From NCBI GenBank assembly GCA_021234155.1, contig JAJEKV010000105.1, positions 1,894,494 through 1,958,493 of the forward strand: a stretch of 64,000 nt of DNA, read 5' to 3'. The notes beneath the pieces were generated by a model that was not told where the DNA came from, ran no database searches, and saw only the letters and a program-made list of their open reading frames with translations. Shown piece after piece: positions 1 through 11,485 of this stretch. The stretch is from Isoetes taiwanensis. Taxonomy: Eukaryota > Streptophyta > Lycopodiopsida > Isoetales > Isoetaceae. Each line of letters opens with the position of its first letter. The first letter of the stretch is position 1. The translations under genes were made by a program, and so were the position numbers.

Positions 1-800
1 ACCGCCAAGTTCAAGTTGAGAAGGTGAGATTTTGCTACATGACTCAACAACTTCTCTTTGTCAAAGTCAACCAAGATTTCATCCAAATTACCTCGACCTT
101 CAACTTGAAAAATCATCTTCTAATCTATGCTCTGTATCGCAAATCTTTGCCACTGATACAAGATTAATTATCAAATCAGGTACCAAGGAAGCATCATAAA
201 ATGTAAATCTTTTTCCATTTGACAAGGAATCCATGCATCTCCTACTCCATCCACAACCATCTCATTACCATCTCCAACTTTCATCATAGTTGAAGTGCTT
301 TGAAGCTTATCTTTTTAATCACTTATATGAAAACATATTATTTGTTGCTCTACATCAATGTACAAATGACTCCTACTATATCTATCAACACCTCCATATT
401 TTTCAAACCAATCTCTTCTTTATTTTCATTTTTTATATCATCAAGCTCTGCAGAGGTTAATTGGCCACACTTCATTTCTAATGCCTCCCAAAGGTCATGA
501 GTAGATGTAATGGAAGTTAGTGAGGTAGATGATGAAGATGTTGAACTACTACCGGTAATCAGATAATACACCATTAATGATCACATTTAAAAGAAATGCT
601 ATCGCCCTTTGATCTTTATCCTATCACTTATTTGTCAGAGTTTGTGATTTAGACTCTCCAATCACAGACCAACAATCATCTTCTTCTAACAAACCCTTCA
701 CTCGAAATTTTCAAGAATGCCAATGCATTCCAACAAAAGGCTTTAGAGTGGACTCATCGTCATAAATTTAGACATCTCGAACAACGAGACAAGGTCGACT
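1..800 (-). pseudogene. Ty1/copia gag and protease remnant
   Basis: Read on the minus strand, this holds broken pieces of a copia-type polyprotein. From about 760 down to 650 the text resembles a gag N-terminus (FRVKGLLEEDDCWSVIGE). From about 610 to 480 it resembles the gag segment ending DLWEALEMKCG. From about 290 to 110 it resembles the pre-protease/protease region (a VGDGN-like start and LVSVAKICD, comparable to the family's LISVSKL). Frames change and stops interrupt, and the distance between gag and protease pieces is far too short, so a large internal deletion is inferred. The copy continues beyond the left edge of the window. It sits directly next to a primer-site-like sequence and an LTR, which supports the call. 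No function is expected. Confidence 0.6.
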
Positions 801-805
801 ACAGG

Positions 806-815
806 TCTGATACCA
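806..815 (-). other. Primer binding site of copia remnant
   Basis: The plus strand reads TCTGATACCA, the complement of the TGGTATCAGA primer site that matches the 3' end of initiator methionine tRNA. It lies between the gag remnant and the LTR, at the spacing expected for a minus-strand copia element. Confidence 0.55.
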
Positions 816-817
816 TA

Positions 818-1016
818 TAGAGGATAGGTAGAGGAGAATAATAGACAAGATGTTTCACAAAACCAAGATATTTTCTCCTTTATTCCCATCCAATATATAT
901 GCAATGAATAACTCAATGCACATGCATATTATAAAAGTGTTGTGCATGCAATCACATCCGTGCAATCTAATACATATCTATCATACTCTACAAATCAAAT
1001 ATTCAATATTCTAACA
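818..1016 (-). repeat. LTR of copia remnant
   Basis: On the minus strand this runs from TGTTAGAATATT (plus-strand end TCTAACA at 1010-1016) to a CCTCTATA end next to the primer site. The ~200-bp length, AT-rich content, TGTTAGAATATTGAATA start and position are typical of small plant copia LTRs. The partner LTR lies outside the window, so the boundaries come from the terminal motifs alone. Confidence 0.5.
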
Positions 1017-1531
1017 CATCCATATTGCTCCTACAATTTAGGGAAACAAAAAATTTGGAAACAAAAAACATGGCACAAGACCCGTAAAAAAAATCTTAGA
1101 ATGTCGGATGAAGGCGTCCCTACTCGCCAGGGATTCGCAGCAATATAGCTCCATAGCTGCATTGCTCTATTGAAAAAATGAGACCAGGAAAACCAACAGG
1201 AAGGCCATACAGAGTTTTTATAGGAAAACTAGGCCATGCAACATGCAGTTTTCCAGAAACGATGGACATGCAAAATCTCGAATCATGCATAAGGGGCAAC
1301 ATGCATGAGCATTAACTAAATAAAACCTTTGATTCTGTCCCCAAGTCAATTAGCCAAGCGGCATCAAAGATTGGAAGAAGCTCATATTTTGGCATAGAGT
1401 AAAACATCAGCTGTCATGGCTATGGCATATGAATATAAAAAGAAAGAAAGGACAAGGTGTTAAGTAGGCTCAAAATGTTTCAGCATGCAATCACGAGTAT
1501 TAATGCACCAGATCATTCTACCAAATCATTT

Positions 1532-1597
1532 TACCAAATCAATCTTGTTAATTTGGGATTTTTCTACCAAATCAATCTTGTTAATTTGGGATTTTTT
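1532..1597. repeat. 33-bp tandem duplication
   Basis: Two adjacent, almost identical 33-bp units containing CAATCTTGTTAATTTGGGAT (1532-1564 and 1565-1597). Confidence 0.85.
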
Positions 1598-1790
1598 GAT
1601 CTGGTGGATAATGTTTTTAGAATTTTTTTTTTCAGTTAATTTTTAAAGGTTTTGAGGAGTTTGGACGCCGGGATAAATTTTGGTCTTCGAAAAATCAAAG
1701 AAATATTTTTCTCTATGATTCTAAGGGCTTCGATTTATCTTTTGGCTATCGCGGCATCCGTGTGAAACGCATGCCATGATTACTCCACCA
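1560..1790 (+). repeat. Dispersed repeat, copy 1 (other copy near 61.1 kb)
   Basis: This stretch and 61080-61310 share an ordered set of similar blocks: TTGTTAATTTGGGAT, a T-rich run, AAGGTTTT then GAGTTT/GAAGTTT, a GGACGCCGG/GGCCGTCGG block, an AAATATTTT block, and a GC-richer end with GCATGCC. Similarity is moderate and boundaries are soft. It may be an old transposon or a duplicated promoter region. Confidence 0.35.
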
Positions 1791-3479
1791 AGGGTGGGCA
1801 TTGGATTGCTCCTAACTTCTAATGCATTCTTAGCTAGAGGATTTGTTGCATTTTGCCTGGTTGAGAAGCAAGGAGAAGACCCTTTTGTGCGTGATGCTTC
1901 TGAATTTCAAGGTCCTCATGCAAGACCTGCATCGCAAACATGTAGAGAGACCTTCCCAAGCAGCTTTCTTTGCTCCTCCCGTGCTTGACGATTTTGCATT
2001 TTTTATCTCATCTCAGAAAAGACCTTCATGTAGTCCAATAAACTTTTTGATTTTTCTAGCTCCATGCCAGAGATACCACTTACTCCTCGTTGAGTAACCA
2101 TCTCTCGCTGATTATTGATGGATTATGTCTTCTTTTTTAGTCATCTTCATCTAAATGTTAAAGTTTATATGGATGGCCCTTGAATTCATGAAAGCAAAAG
2201 TAAGGATGTGATTTTCTCTATTTATATTTGTAGCTAAAATATTGAAGTCACAACTATGATCTATAAGGCTAAGAAAAGAAGCCGTAAAATGAAGGTTCTG
2301 GATCATGTAGAAAAGTCCGGATATTTTTTTGTGCTGTGGATTATCTTATTTTGTGATTTAGTAGCAAGGTGGTTTATGTTTGCCAGGTGTTCCATTCTTT
2401 CTTACTAGTGAGAAAGATCGGCTATTTGGTTTAGAATGATTAATGGCAAAACTTCTTTCTGTTTTGATGATGAACAATCTTCTGAGCCTTTCTTGCAGCA
2501 CTCCAAAGCATGATGACTGGTAAAATATGCCCATATTTAACCAAGGCACGCCACGCTTGAGTTCTTTTTTTAGTCTTGATACTATATCTAAAACTGTTCA
2601 GGTGCTGCTATGCCTGAAATGGGGTACTGATATGCCCAATATGCGTGACCTTTTTTTCTTGTCTCGGGTTCTGTTATCCCAAGATCACTCAGATACTAAT
2701 ATGCCTGAGAATGGCTATTTTTGCTAAGGCATTGATGTACCTTAATATCTCGCAAAATTGATGAGGATTGTGCTATAATTTTTGAAGGATGCGGATCAGC
2801 ATGGCAGACTTCAAGATTTAGGGTATGGTTGTTATGTTTCGCGCACTTAAGAGGCAAACTTAAAAATGGAGAAACGATCAAAGCTAAAATTGGTTAAAGA
2901 CATATTTTTTGAATACCTAACATTTTTGCATTTCACATGAACAAAGCATTGCCTGATTCTGACATATCTACAAAAAAGTTAGAATGGGCCGAAGAGGAGG
3001 GGGTCTAATGGCCCCCTCCGTGGAGGGCATCCCCTTCCTAGTGTGTGGAATTTCCATCAACTTCTTTAAAGTTTTTCAAGAGATTTAAGAGGCAAACATG
3101 GCAGATGTCTGCATCCTCAGAAAGCCCTTTCAAATAGCTTTCAAATGCATGTGTCCATGTGCTAAACAAAGATGGAAAAGAGAAGTTATGAAATTGTTAG
3201 TGAAGAGCCCATAAATCGTGGGGGATGGGCCCATAAACCGTGGTGGATGGGCCCTGTTATCATGAAATCAAATCTTAGCCATTGATTTTTTATTTTAACG
3301 GCCTGCAACATATGTTCAAAGGGAGGGGGGCGAGCGATGACGGGTCCATGCACGAAGGAAGGCGACCATACCCTAGTTATTCTTCTTCTTATCCTTCGCC
3401 TTTTGTAGTGGACAATCGCGGTGCTTCATTCTATCCCACTAGAAAGGGTCTTTATTTCTTGCATTGGAATTGGAAAGAT

Positions 3480-3636
3480 GGAGATGTTGAGTTTTTCCTA
3501 TAGTAGTCTTTCCAAGGAAGATGCAATGTGCTGAATTTTTATCTAATCCTTGAAGGATTACTTCTGTGTAAATTCTTCCAATTTTTTGAATAAAATTTCT
3601 TTGTTCCTTCACAAACAAAAAAAAAAAAAAAAAAAA
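3480..3636 (+). mobile_element. 3' end of a poly(A)-tailed retrocopy
   Basis: The sequence ends in a run of 20 A (3617-3636), preceded about 28 bases upstream by GAATAAAAT, a poly(A)-signal-like motif. This is the signature of an insertion primed from an mRNA or LINE/SINE tail. No coding homology was recognised upstream and the 5' limit is not visible. No target duplication could be assigned. Confidence 0.45.
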
Positions 3637-3971
3637 TAGGTGGACATATACAACAATGCAGAGCTGAACAACTCTTTTCTAGAATTCCAAGCCCTAGGCA
3701 CCCTATTATTGGAAGACCCATTATTATTGCGGACTATGTTGAGAACCATATTAGAGGTAAGAATGAAAATCCGCACATGTTTTTCAATGTTGAGCAGGGT
3801 TATTGGTGGAGCATCAAACTGTAAAACCCACGTAGAGGGTTTCAAAGTGAATAAAGCTATGATATGATCCGTTTGGAGATGGAGCGAGAGGAGCAAAAGC
3901 CAGCCACTCCCCGTTGAGAATGATCTTGTTGAAAAAGGCAGGTAAGAATGATTCTGTTGTTGTTATTGTGT

Positions 3972-4126
3972 TAAAGAAAGAACTAAAGAAAGAAAGAATG
4001 AATGATTTTATCGCCCATCGAGGCCAACGCCTATGGGACCTGTGAGGAGCGCAAAGAACTTATTATCGCCCGGTTAAAACCCCTCACCAAGGGTTTTCGA
4101 GGGAAAAATCGCGGGCAAGAATAAGA
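3972..4126 (+). repeat. Dispersed SINE/LINE-tail-like repeat, copy A
   Basis: An A/G-rich microsatellite (GAAAGAAAGAATGAATG) is followed by TTTTATCGCCCA, a GAGGCCAACGCCTATGGGACC core, GGAGCGCA, and then a block with GGTTTTCGAGGGAAAAAT. The same order recurs at 47440-47557 (reverse strand) and 63920-64000, with a partial copy at 54100-54165. Shared core plus variable simple-sequence tails indicates a dispersed retroposon family. On the reverse strand the tail would be the 3' end. Confidence 0.6.
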
Positions 4127-6370
4127 ATGTCACAAACCATAAGTATACATCATCATGAAATAAATGTTTATATACATGTCAAGTGTGTGCCCGAGGGCAT
4201 AGCTGATCTCGCATGTCCATAACTTCCCCAAGGTATGATCCCAAAGATCCGCACGGAAGCCGTGCTCACGTCACATGTATCGGCCGCCAGGCCCGACCAA
4301 CTCAAGATAGGCGCCCGCATTTGATTATATGCACAAAGAGCACTAATTCTAGAAAATAAACAATCCACATCTATTTGATTATGGCGCTAAAGATCAAATA
4401 TTATGCATATCCCGTGGAAAAAATTGTTAACTTCTTCTACATCTTTGCTTGATTACACTTCTTTATGCTTACTATGGCAGCTTATGTGTTGGAGCAAAAA
4501 TGCCAATTGTTTATCACAATGGCTATTTGTTGCCCCGCCAATTTACTTCCTGAATAGCCAAATGGGTAAGGTGCTTGTCTTCACGAGATATGCATAATAA
4601 AATGGATTTCTTTATTCTCGATTCTCAAACTTTTCTTCCTGGTGGCATATTGCTCCGGGCATCGCCACTATTTTTCATTATTTAATTCCCGGCCTGCCCC
4701 TCCATCTTTTCTCTCAAACCTCGCATAAACGATCCCAATGCATCCCTCAATCAGGCTCTTTATGGCAAAATTGAACTATCCGTAAGATTTGGCATTCTCA
4801 TTTTTCTTGCTTGCGCATCTCGGCCCATTACATGGTAGACATAGGCCTGTTGGAGCTCAAAATAGGAGGGATAAAAGTTTGGGACCATTGTCTTTGGATG
4901 AAGTCATAAATTAAAGCTAAAAAGTGCAAAGAGCTCAAAATAGGAGAGAGACAGGAATTTAGTACCATTGTCTTGGGATGAAGGTGCATATTGAAGCTAA
5001 AAGTGCAAGTAGAGCGCCCACGAAGAAGCTTTCACCTAAAAGGAAGGGAAGTTTGGTTGAATGGGTGATGAGAAGACTGAATTGAAGGATTCCAATATAA
5101 CAACATGGCAATGATGGCAATGGAAAGATGCCACATGCCTATGTTTACATTATTGTTGGCGGGACAATGTAATAAAAAGGATGTTTTAGTTGGTCGGCCG
5201 AATCCATAGGCAACTTCTTATTACAAGTTTACATTGCTTTAAGGTAACATCTAGCCTATATAGTTTGCCCAATTTGTTTCGCATTTGGGAAGGGTATTTT
5301 GGCAATGGTGGGGGATTTTGACCTTGGGATTGGTATTGTATGGAAAAGGATATATTTATGCCATTTTCGTGAGCTTAATTGGCTTAAAGGGGGATGTTCT
5401 AATTTTGGGTGGCTGGGTGGACAATTTTTTAGGTCCGTTTCAAAGGTCTCAAATGGGGAAACCATGTGAAGGCGGCCCGGCAAAGGGACATGAGAGCGGG
5501 CTTGGCCGGCGTGGCATGCTGAGACCGGCGGGGACTAAAGTAAACTGGGCACCGTTACTAGTGAGATTATGGAGTTGCCCCTTCTTTTTCTTGGCTTACT
5601 AGATCTGACTATTTTTGGCAGATCTGATGATTCTTGGCTTTTTCACATCTGATTATTCTACTACAGCATTCTATTGCAGCCATTCAGGCCTTATTCTCGG
5701 TTTATTTCTCAGATCTGATGATTCTATCATGGGCATTACCGGGTGATGCTAGACATTGGGGTGATGTTTTACCTTCGGTGATGCAAACAATATGCTCTAG
5801 CTATGACGGTTTTGGTAAAATTAATTTTGGCTTCTATCATCTCAAGTGCTTGGATTTGCTGGCATAGATCATGTGATGAATATTTTAAGGGTTGTATGCA
5901 ATGCAATCCAGTGTAAATTTGTGCTACAAACTGCATTGCAGCCAGAGGCTTTTATGCAGCAGCAGCTGCTTTTGTGCAATCTTGCAGTTCAGGATAGATA
6001 GAGAACAAGGCTCTTGGGGTGCTTAAGTCGCTAAAAATGCCATGGTCGAAAGATCCATGCAAGCTAGACGCTGGTTTTCGTGATTCTCGCGGATGCTAGA
6101 CATTGAGTCGCTGGTTAAAAAAAGGCATAATGGGCATGGAAGATCCCCCCCAAGCCAGACATTACTTTTTCATTAGGGTTTTCATTATGCCTATTGTGCT
6201 AATAGTAGAAAGAATAGGCTATAACTAGTTCGCAGATCGTAGATCCCTGAGAGCCATCACTAAAAAATAGAGGTAAACAAGGCACATGTCAATCCCCTGG
6301 TATTTGAAGGAACTGGCCGATTACATCCGTAATGCATGCCTGGAAAAGATTCTAGGTATAAGTTTTCTCG
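4127..6370. other. No recognised gene
   Basis: Intergenic. The frame at 5285-5602 is rich in Trp, Gly and Leu with no domain and is most likely spurious. It includes the degenerate tandem pair at 4853-5012. Confidence 0.55.
4853..5012. repeat. Degenerate ~78-bp tandem duplication
   Basis: Two units starting GAGCTCAAAATAGGAG (4853 and 4931) continue with matching ACCATTGTCTT, GGATGAAG and AAAGCTAAAA-like blocks. They differ by scattered substitutions and small indels, so the duplication is old. Confidence 0.7.
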
Positions 6371-6378
6371 GCGACACT

Positions 6379-7560
6379 TGTCGTGGACGCCCCTATTCAG
6401 ATACGGTGCACTCACCGACACAAACAGAGTTCATCCCCATACCAGCTCCATGTAGATATAGGGCTGACCTAACATCAAAACCGCAACCGGGTTCCAAAGT
6501 GGGAAGAGTGAAGGGGAAGGGGCCCTGCCTCCTCGTGGTCTACCTAGTAGCCTTGAAGCCGCAAAACATACATGTCAAGATATAACATAAGCACATAGCC
6601 ACCTCGAAGGGTGGTCCATCACACCCGATAAACAAGGTGAGCACAATACATATGGGGAGTTCCACCCAAGGCCTCGTGACTAAGGGAATGATCGACGGTT
6701 TGCCATTCCGTGAGATCATTGCATGTAATCATGGCAATAGATTTGGTCGGCATAAGAACATGGCTGGGGGTTGTCCACTCCATCCGGCTCCCTCCCGCAC
6801 ACTTTGCGCAGAGTAGGCTGAAAAAGTGTTGGGACCCGGACCAGCCGGGATGCATAGCCGAAAGGGCTATTCCCCGGGTTCATCCTCCCGGGCCCGATGG
6901 GGCGTGTAGGGGATCGCCTCCCTCCAGATCTACCTACCGACTCAAGGTGACTAGAGGGCCACCGCTATTCGACGGAACCCACCGGAAAGTGAACACCACT
7001 TCACGGTAAAATGAGCCCATGCCTTGCCCACACGCAGTGGCAAGCCATCAGACCTAGTCACAATGATCCCCGGTAGGCTTTACACACCGAGGGATCGCTC
7101 AAGAGTCATGACAGAACCTCCTTCCACCGCCGCCCCTTCACCCACAACCCTGCAGGTGGCTCTCAGAATACCGTGCCGAATCTATTGTGTGCTGTAGAGG
7201 CTAATCTGAGCATCTTACTACCAAGTTTTTAGGTCTCTACCCCTTCCCAATACAAGGAGTTCCGAGATACATCATCCATCATTATCATAAGAGAACTAAA
7301 GAACAAGATCTAATCTATATCATAGAGTTAGGTTCTTTAGTTAGAGGTTGGTATCTAGGGATCTAGGTATAAATTTATGGCCAATTTAATAGGCTAAACC
7401 CATCGATTCTATAACTGAAATAGGGTTTAGACTATCTATAGCTGGCCAAATACCTGATCCTTTGAGTGGCTCCTCCCGACTGAGCTTCGACCATCCCGGT
7501 CAAACGCCTCGAATCAAGGGAAACTAATGATGCAACTCTGTGTGTGGTCTGATGCTATTT
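6379..7560. repeat. Diverged LTR-like relic related to the 26.6-38.9 kb element
   Basis: Several landmarks of the chromovirus LTR recur in the same order: a cACGAgGGGTGG-like block near 6605, GGTTGTCCACTCCATCCG near 6770, CCTCCCGCACACTTTGCGCAGA near 6788, ACTCAAGGT near 6940 and a GGTCTCTACCCC block near 7232. A possible start is TGTCGTGGACGCCCC at 6379. The match is patchy and the ends are uncertain. It is probably a solo or truncated LTR of a related family. Confidence 0.4.
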
Positions 7561-8852
7561 TACCGTTGAGGCAGCTAAAATGTAGTCCTAAAACCCTAAA
7601 ACTAAAATTGGGCAATTTAGGATTTCTCCTTTAATAGACAAGGTTGGCTAGGGTTTCAATTATCCCCTTTAGGCATGTGGATAATTGAATGGCCCACATT
7701 AATGGCTGGTGGCAAACAGCCCACATGGAATGTGTATTAATGAAGGTGCATTACTGGAAAATGTGCACATTAATTGCACCTATGGGTATGGCCCACTTGG
7801 CATAAGGTGTGTCCATATGGAAATGTGTGCCCACATTAATGTGTACATTGAGAGATGTGCACATTAATGCCAATGCACATTTCTAGCAAGTTGCCCCTAG
7901 GGCTACCCACTGGCTATACCGGGTGTTTAAGGACAATTTGCCCCTTAAGTGCGCGGAACATGGCGACCATACCCTACGGGTATTGCGTGATTTTAATTTG
8001 TTCCTCGCACCATATGTAGCCACCTTCACTACTAGGTGACAATGGGTACAAACCCCAAAAAATGCGCTACTGCTACTATGATAGAATACCCATTAATGAT
8101 TCAAATCCCATTATTGACGCATGTTTTTTACTCCACAAATTTCAAGATCTACTTATCAATGTTGGCAATGGTGCTTTATGCCCTTGTACCTATCACGTGG
8201 AGACGCCCCAAGGGAGCAAAATGTCCATCAGCATGTGTTTATAACAAGTCTATAAGCTGTAGATATGCTCGTTGCTTGTTCTATATTGTGAGCCTAGGTA
8301 TTTATGATTGTTGCCTTACACATGCTTCTCTAACCATGCAAACCTTATTTCAATATGATTAAAGCAAGTTGAAGTTGAAGAATAGGAACATTGTTGCCAT
8401 CCCCAATATCCCAAAGGGTCCAACGCCAATGGGCAACCCCTTGATGCTTTAGCATCTTGTTATGCTTTAAGCACTTGTCTGTGTTTTTGGGTTGCCCCTA
8501 GGGGGGCAAACCCTTGTTTATGTGGGTATGTGGGCATATTCGGTATATGCCGGATATATGCCTAGCATATCTTGTGATCGCTCCAAACTGGCTGCTGCCT
8601 GTAAACTCTCGGTCATCATCCGTAGTTTTGTTTCTTTCTGATGGGTTTTAATCGCTTAAACCAGCTCAATCTTTGTTGGCATTGTTCTGTCTATTCTTCT
8701 TTTCTTTTTCTTTGCTCTCTGCCTTAAAGCTTTCTTTTCTTTTTCGTTCTTGGTAGTCGGCTTTATCTTGAAAAAAGATATCTCATTTTTATCTTGCTTT
8801 GTTTCTGAGGTTTAAGATCTTATATTACAGGTCCTCATTCTAATCCTCGACA
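7561..8852. other. No recognised gene; pyrimidine-rich leader before tubulin exon
   Basis: 7675-7900 is rich in repeated ATTAATG/CACATTAA words with no clear unit. 8640-8850 is pyrimidine-rich and ends in TTACAG just before the tubulin exon, so it may be a relic of that gene's 5' UTR and UTR intron. Confidence 0.4.
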
Positions 8853-8987
8853 ATGAGGAAAATCTTGCACATTCAAGGAGGTCAATGCGGGAATCAGATT
8901 GGTGCTAAGTTTTGGGAGGTAATATGTGATGAGCATGGTATTGATCCAACTGGAACATACCGGGGAGAATCTGATCTTCAGTTGGAG
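8853..8987 (+). pseudogene. Beta-tubulin first-exon fragment
   Basis: From an ATG at 8853 the frame encodes 45 residues that are almost a textbook beta-tubulin N-terminus, including [25 protein letters not shown] and SDLQLE. Homology stops at 8987, directly before GTTTATATTT, which could be a splice donor. No further tubulin sequence (nucleotide-binding T4 loop, C-terminus) is recognisable over the next several kb, so this is a truncated copy; the family is about 450 residues. The start reads MRKI rather than the conserved MREI tetrapeptide used in tubulin mRNA autoregulation. The following open frame to 9281 shows no homology. It is the first of several unrelated fragments on this strand. 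Confidence 0.8.
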
Positions 8988-9299
8988 GTTTATATTTCTT
9001 ACTTGTTTGTAACCTGTTCTGCAGTTGGTGATCTCAATCATTTAATTTCTGCCACAATGAGTGGAGTTACCTGTCGTCTCAGGTTTCCTGGGCAGCTAAA
9101 CTCAGATTTACGCAAGCTTGCTGTGAACTTGATTCCATTTCCTCGCTTGCATTTCTTTATGGTTGGCTTTGCACCACTCACATCTCGTGGTTCACAGCAA
9201 TACCGTGCACTCACTGTGCCTGAGCTCACTGTGCCTGTGCCTGAGCTCATTGTCAGGACTGAACCAACAAAACTCATCTAAATGTGGGAGAGTACAAGA

Positions 9300-9480
9300 T
9301 GCAAAACAGGCATTTCAGAGTATGCATGCATGAAACATTATATTATGGTTCACAATGGTAGCTTGCCTTTGTGGAAAAAATACAAAAGAAAAGCTATCAT
9401 ACTTTCCAAACAGATGGAAAAGATGGAAAAGTCAGGCTTAGAACCTGATATGGTTACCTTTGTTTATGTTTGGAATGGTA
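9300..9480 (+). pseudogene. Pentatricopeptide-repeat (PPR) fragment
   Basis: The frame contains EYACM and then KQMEKMEKSGLEPDMVTFV, the hallmark end of one PPR helix pair and the start of the next. A complete repeat is 35 residues and a typical plant PPR protein has ten or more, so this is only a scrap of one. Insertions disturb the middle. It lies between the tubulin and CHCH fragments in the same orientation. PPR proteins bind organellar RNA, but nothing functional is expected here. Confidence 0.5.
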
Positions 9481-9749
9481 AATATCTTCATGCATAGATT
9501 ATTAATACTTGCCAGGGATTCGATGGGATATATTCATGACTCAGAACAAGTCATAAGGTGCTACAGGCCCTGTCGATCGTCTGGTAAATCCGCCTTCATC
9601 TTGGTTTCATTGCTTATCTGTATAATCCTCAAAGGCACAATTTACATAATGTTCGTATTTTAGGTTTATTTCATTCATGTCAAGGCAAACCTTTGAAGGG
9701 GAATAAATTGGTGGCATTTGTTCATGTTTGCAAGTTTTTTTAATTCTAG

Positions 9750-10178
9750 GAAAAACTTGGGGCGGAATTGCACAAAAAGGAAGTAGCTGAATTGCAGCAA
9801 ATAAAGGACAGGGCGAAAGACCTTCTTGAAAAGCAATATATGTAACGTTCTTCTTCATCTAATTTTCATGCAAGCATGAGCTTCAGACCATTACGTTGTC
9901 TTTCATTCTAGAAAAAACGAAGCATTAACATAGTGCACATTGCCTTATTACTTAGGCTGGTGAGGCTATCTGCTAATTTGCTGTGCTGATGGTCATCACT
10001 TGCAGAGCTCCTGTTCGCCCTGTACCTTGTTCAGTTGAAAGAGAAGCCTGCACTCAATGCTATCGAGAAAACGTGACTGTATGCTACTAGTTTCAAGTAA
10101 AATCTAATTTAGCTTTATACTTATAAGGTGTAGAAGGCTGTTGAAGCATTTGTTGAATGTGCTCGGCGAGCTCAACAG
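9750..10178 (+). pseudogene. CHCH-domain (MIC19-like) gene fragment, three exons
   Basis: Three pieces with splice-like borders can be joined. 9750-9841 follows TTCTAG and encodes a charged helical stretch (LHKKEVAELQQIKDRAKDLL). 10006-10078 follows TGCAG and encodes PVPCSVEREACTQCYRENVT. About 10134-10178 precedes GT and encodes AVEAFVECARRAQQ. This resembles a coiled coil followed by twin CX9C motifs, as in MICOS subunit MIC19 (cristae junctions). The first CX9C pair is intact. The third Cys is missing: in its place is a TAG-containing junction, so either an in-frame stop or an exon that has lost the Cys. I infer a decayed fragment. No start codon or upstream exons were recognised. Confidence 0.45.
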
Positions 10179-10222
10179 GTTACCTTTTCCACGTTTAAAG
10201 TCTTCAATGTGTGCAGAAGTGT

Positions 10223-10983
10223 GGTCTTACTCTAATATTGGTCTCCTTTGAGTTGCAGAGCTTCTTGGTGTAACATAAAGTTGCAGAGGAATGTTTAAAA
10301 TAGTCTGCCAAAACATAGACATATGCTGGAAGAAACAATTTTGATGGCTGGTTGTTCAAGTTTAAGATGCTAATTGATAAACATTTGCAAGTTGTTTGGA
10401 GCTTTATGTGGCGGCGACTTGTTTTGTACTGGCTAAAGTCTGAAAATAATGCTACCTAGTTAGCCCAATAGAAAATGAACTTTTTGCAGCTTGCAATGGC
10501 AGAGTTAAATGATCCTCAAGTATTACAATCACTGGATAGTCAGATGCTATAAAAGCGTGCTCTTTTATTGCTTTTATGCATACAGCAAATGCTACAGGTG
10601 TAATCATTGTCCTATAGTATAACAGAGAATATCAAGGACATGAGGCATGCTTCCTTGTGGGCATTGAACAGAAAGGGCAGTTCACAATTTCACAGTTTCA
10701 CAGTTTGCCCAATCATAAGGAGGTTCAGAGCTGAGGGCGGTCTTACTCTAATATTGATCTCCTTTGAGTTGCAGAGCTTCTTGGTGTAACATAAAGCTGC
10801 AGGGAAATGTTTAAGATAGTCTGCCAAAACGTAGACATATGTTGGAAGAAACAATTTTGATGGCTGGTTGTTCAAGTTTAAGATGCTAATTGACAAACAT
10901 TTGCAAGTTGTTTGGAGCTTGGCGGCGACTTGTTTTGTACTGGCTAAAGTCTGAATAGCCCAATAGAAAACGAACTTTTTGCA
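10223..10983. repeat. Direct duplication of ~250 bp
   Basis: 10223-10489 and 10739-10983 are near-identical direct copies containing GGTCTTACTCTAATATTG, GCAGAGCTTCTTGGTGTAAC and TTGCAAGTTGTTTGGAGCTT. The second has short deletions. They are separated by about 250 bp that is not repeated, so this is a dispersed local duplication. No coding content is recognised in the copies. Confidence 0.85.
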
Positions 10984-11217
10984 TTGTTACCATGATGACA
11001 GTAATTGTTGGGCACATTGCGTGCCACCCGCTAGAGTTCTGAATCGTTACTATGCCCCGGCAGCATTGGACAGCGAGGATGCTTGGAACAATCATTATCT
11101 CATGAGATTGATCGTGCGACTTTAAATATCAATGCTGGAGTCCCAAACGAATTAGTGTCTCATTCATGGGTTAAGCTTTTAGGTTTTATTTGTCGGATAA
11201 ACTATTTTAGATTTCAG

Positions 11218-11475
11218 GAAACTAATGCTAACATGTAGATAAAATAGGTTTTCTTGTGAGAAGTTTCTTCTAAAAATGTGGCTACGTTAGTTTAAGATTT
11301 GATTTCATCTAAAGCTTCGATTGGATCTCTAACAAAGAATCCTTCCTTCCTGTTGGATTCTATGAAACTAATGCTAACATGCAAATAAAGTACGTATTCT
11401 TCTGAGAAATTTCTTTTAATACCATGGCTTTGGTAGTTCAATATTTGATTCCATCTAAAGCCTTAATTGGGCCAT
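11218..11475. repeat. Degenerate 146-bp tandem duplication
   Basis: Two units starting GAAACTAATGCTAACATG (11218 and 11364) continue with TTCTT(G/C)TGAGAA and TTTGATT(T/C)CATCTAAAGC blocks. The second unit is interrupted by the GC-rich hairpin that follows. Confidence 0.75.
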
Positions 11476-11485
11476 CTTATGGAAA

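Larger units (their letters stand above)
1017..3480. other. No recognised gene
   Basis: AT-rich intergenic sequence. Short open frames (for example around 1776-2097 and 2358-2727) have no recognisable domain, carry no credible splice context and look like chance. It includes a 33-bp tandem duplication and one copy of a weak dispersed repeat, listed separately. Confidence 0.6.

Noticed and set aside
5285-5602. 105-residue open frame
   Set aside because: No domain, no homology, odd composition and no splice or promoter context.
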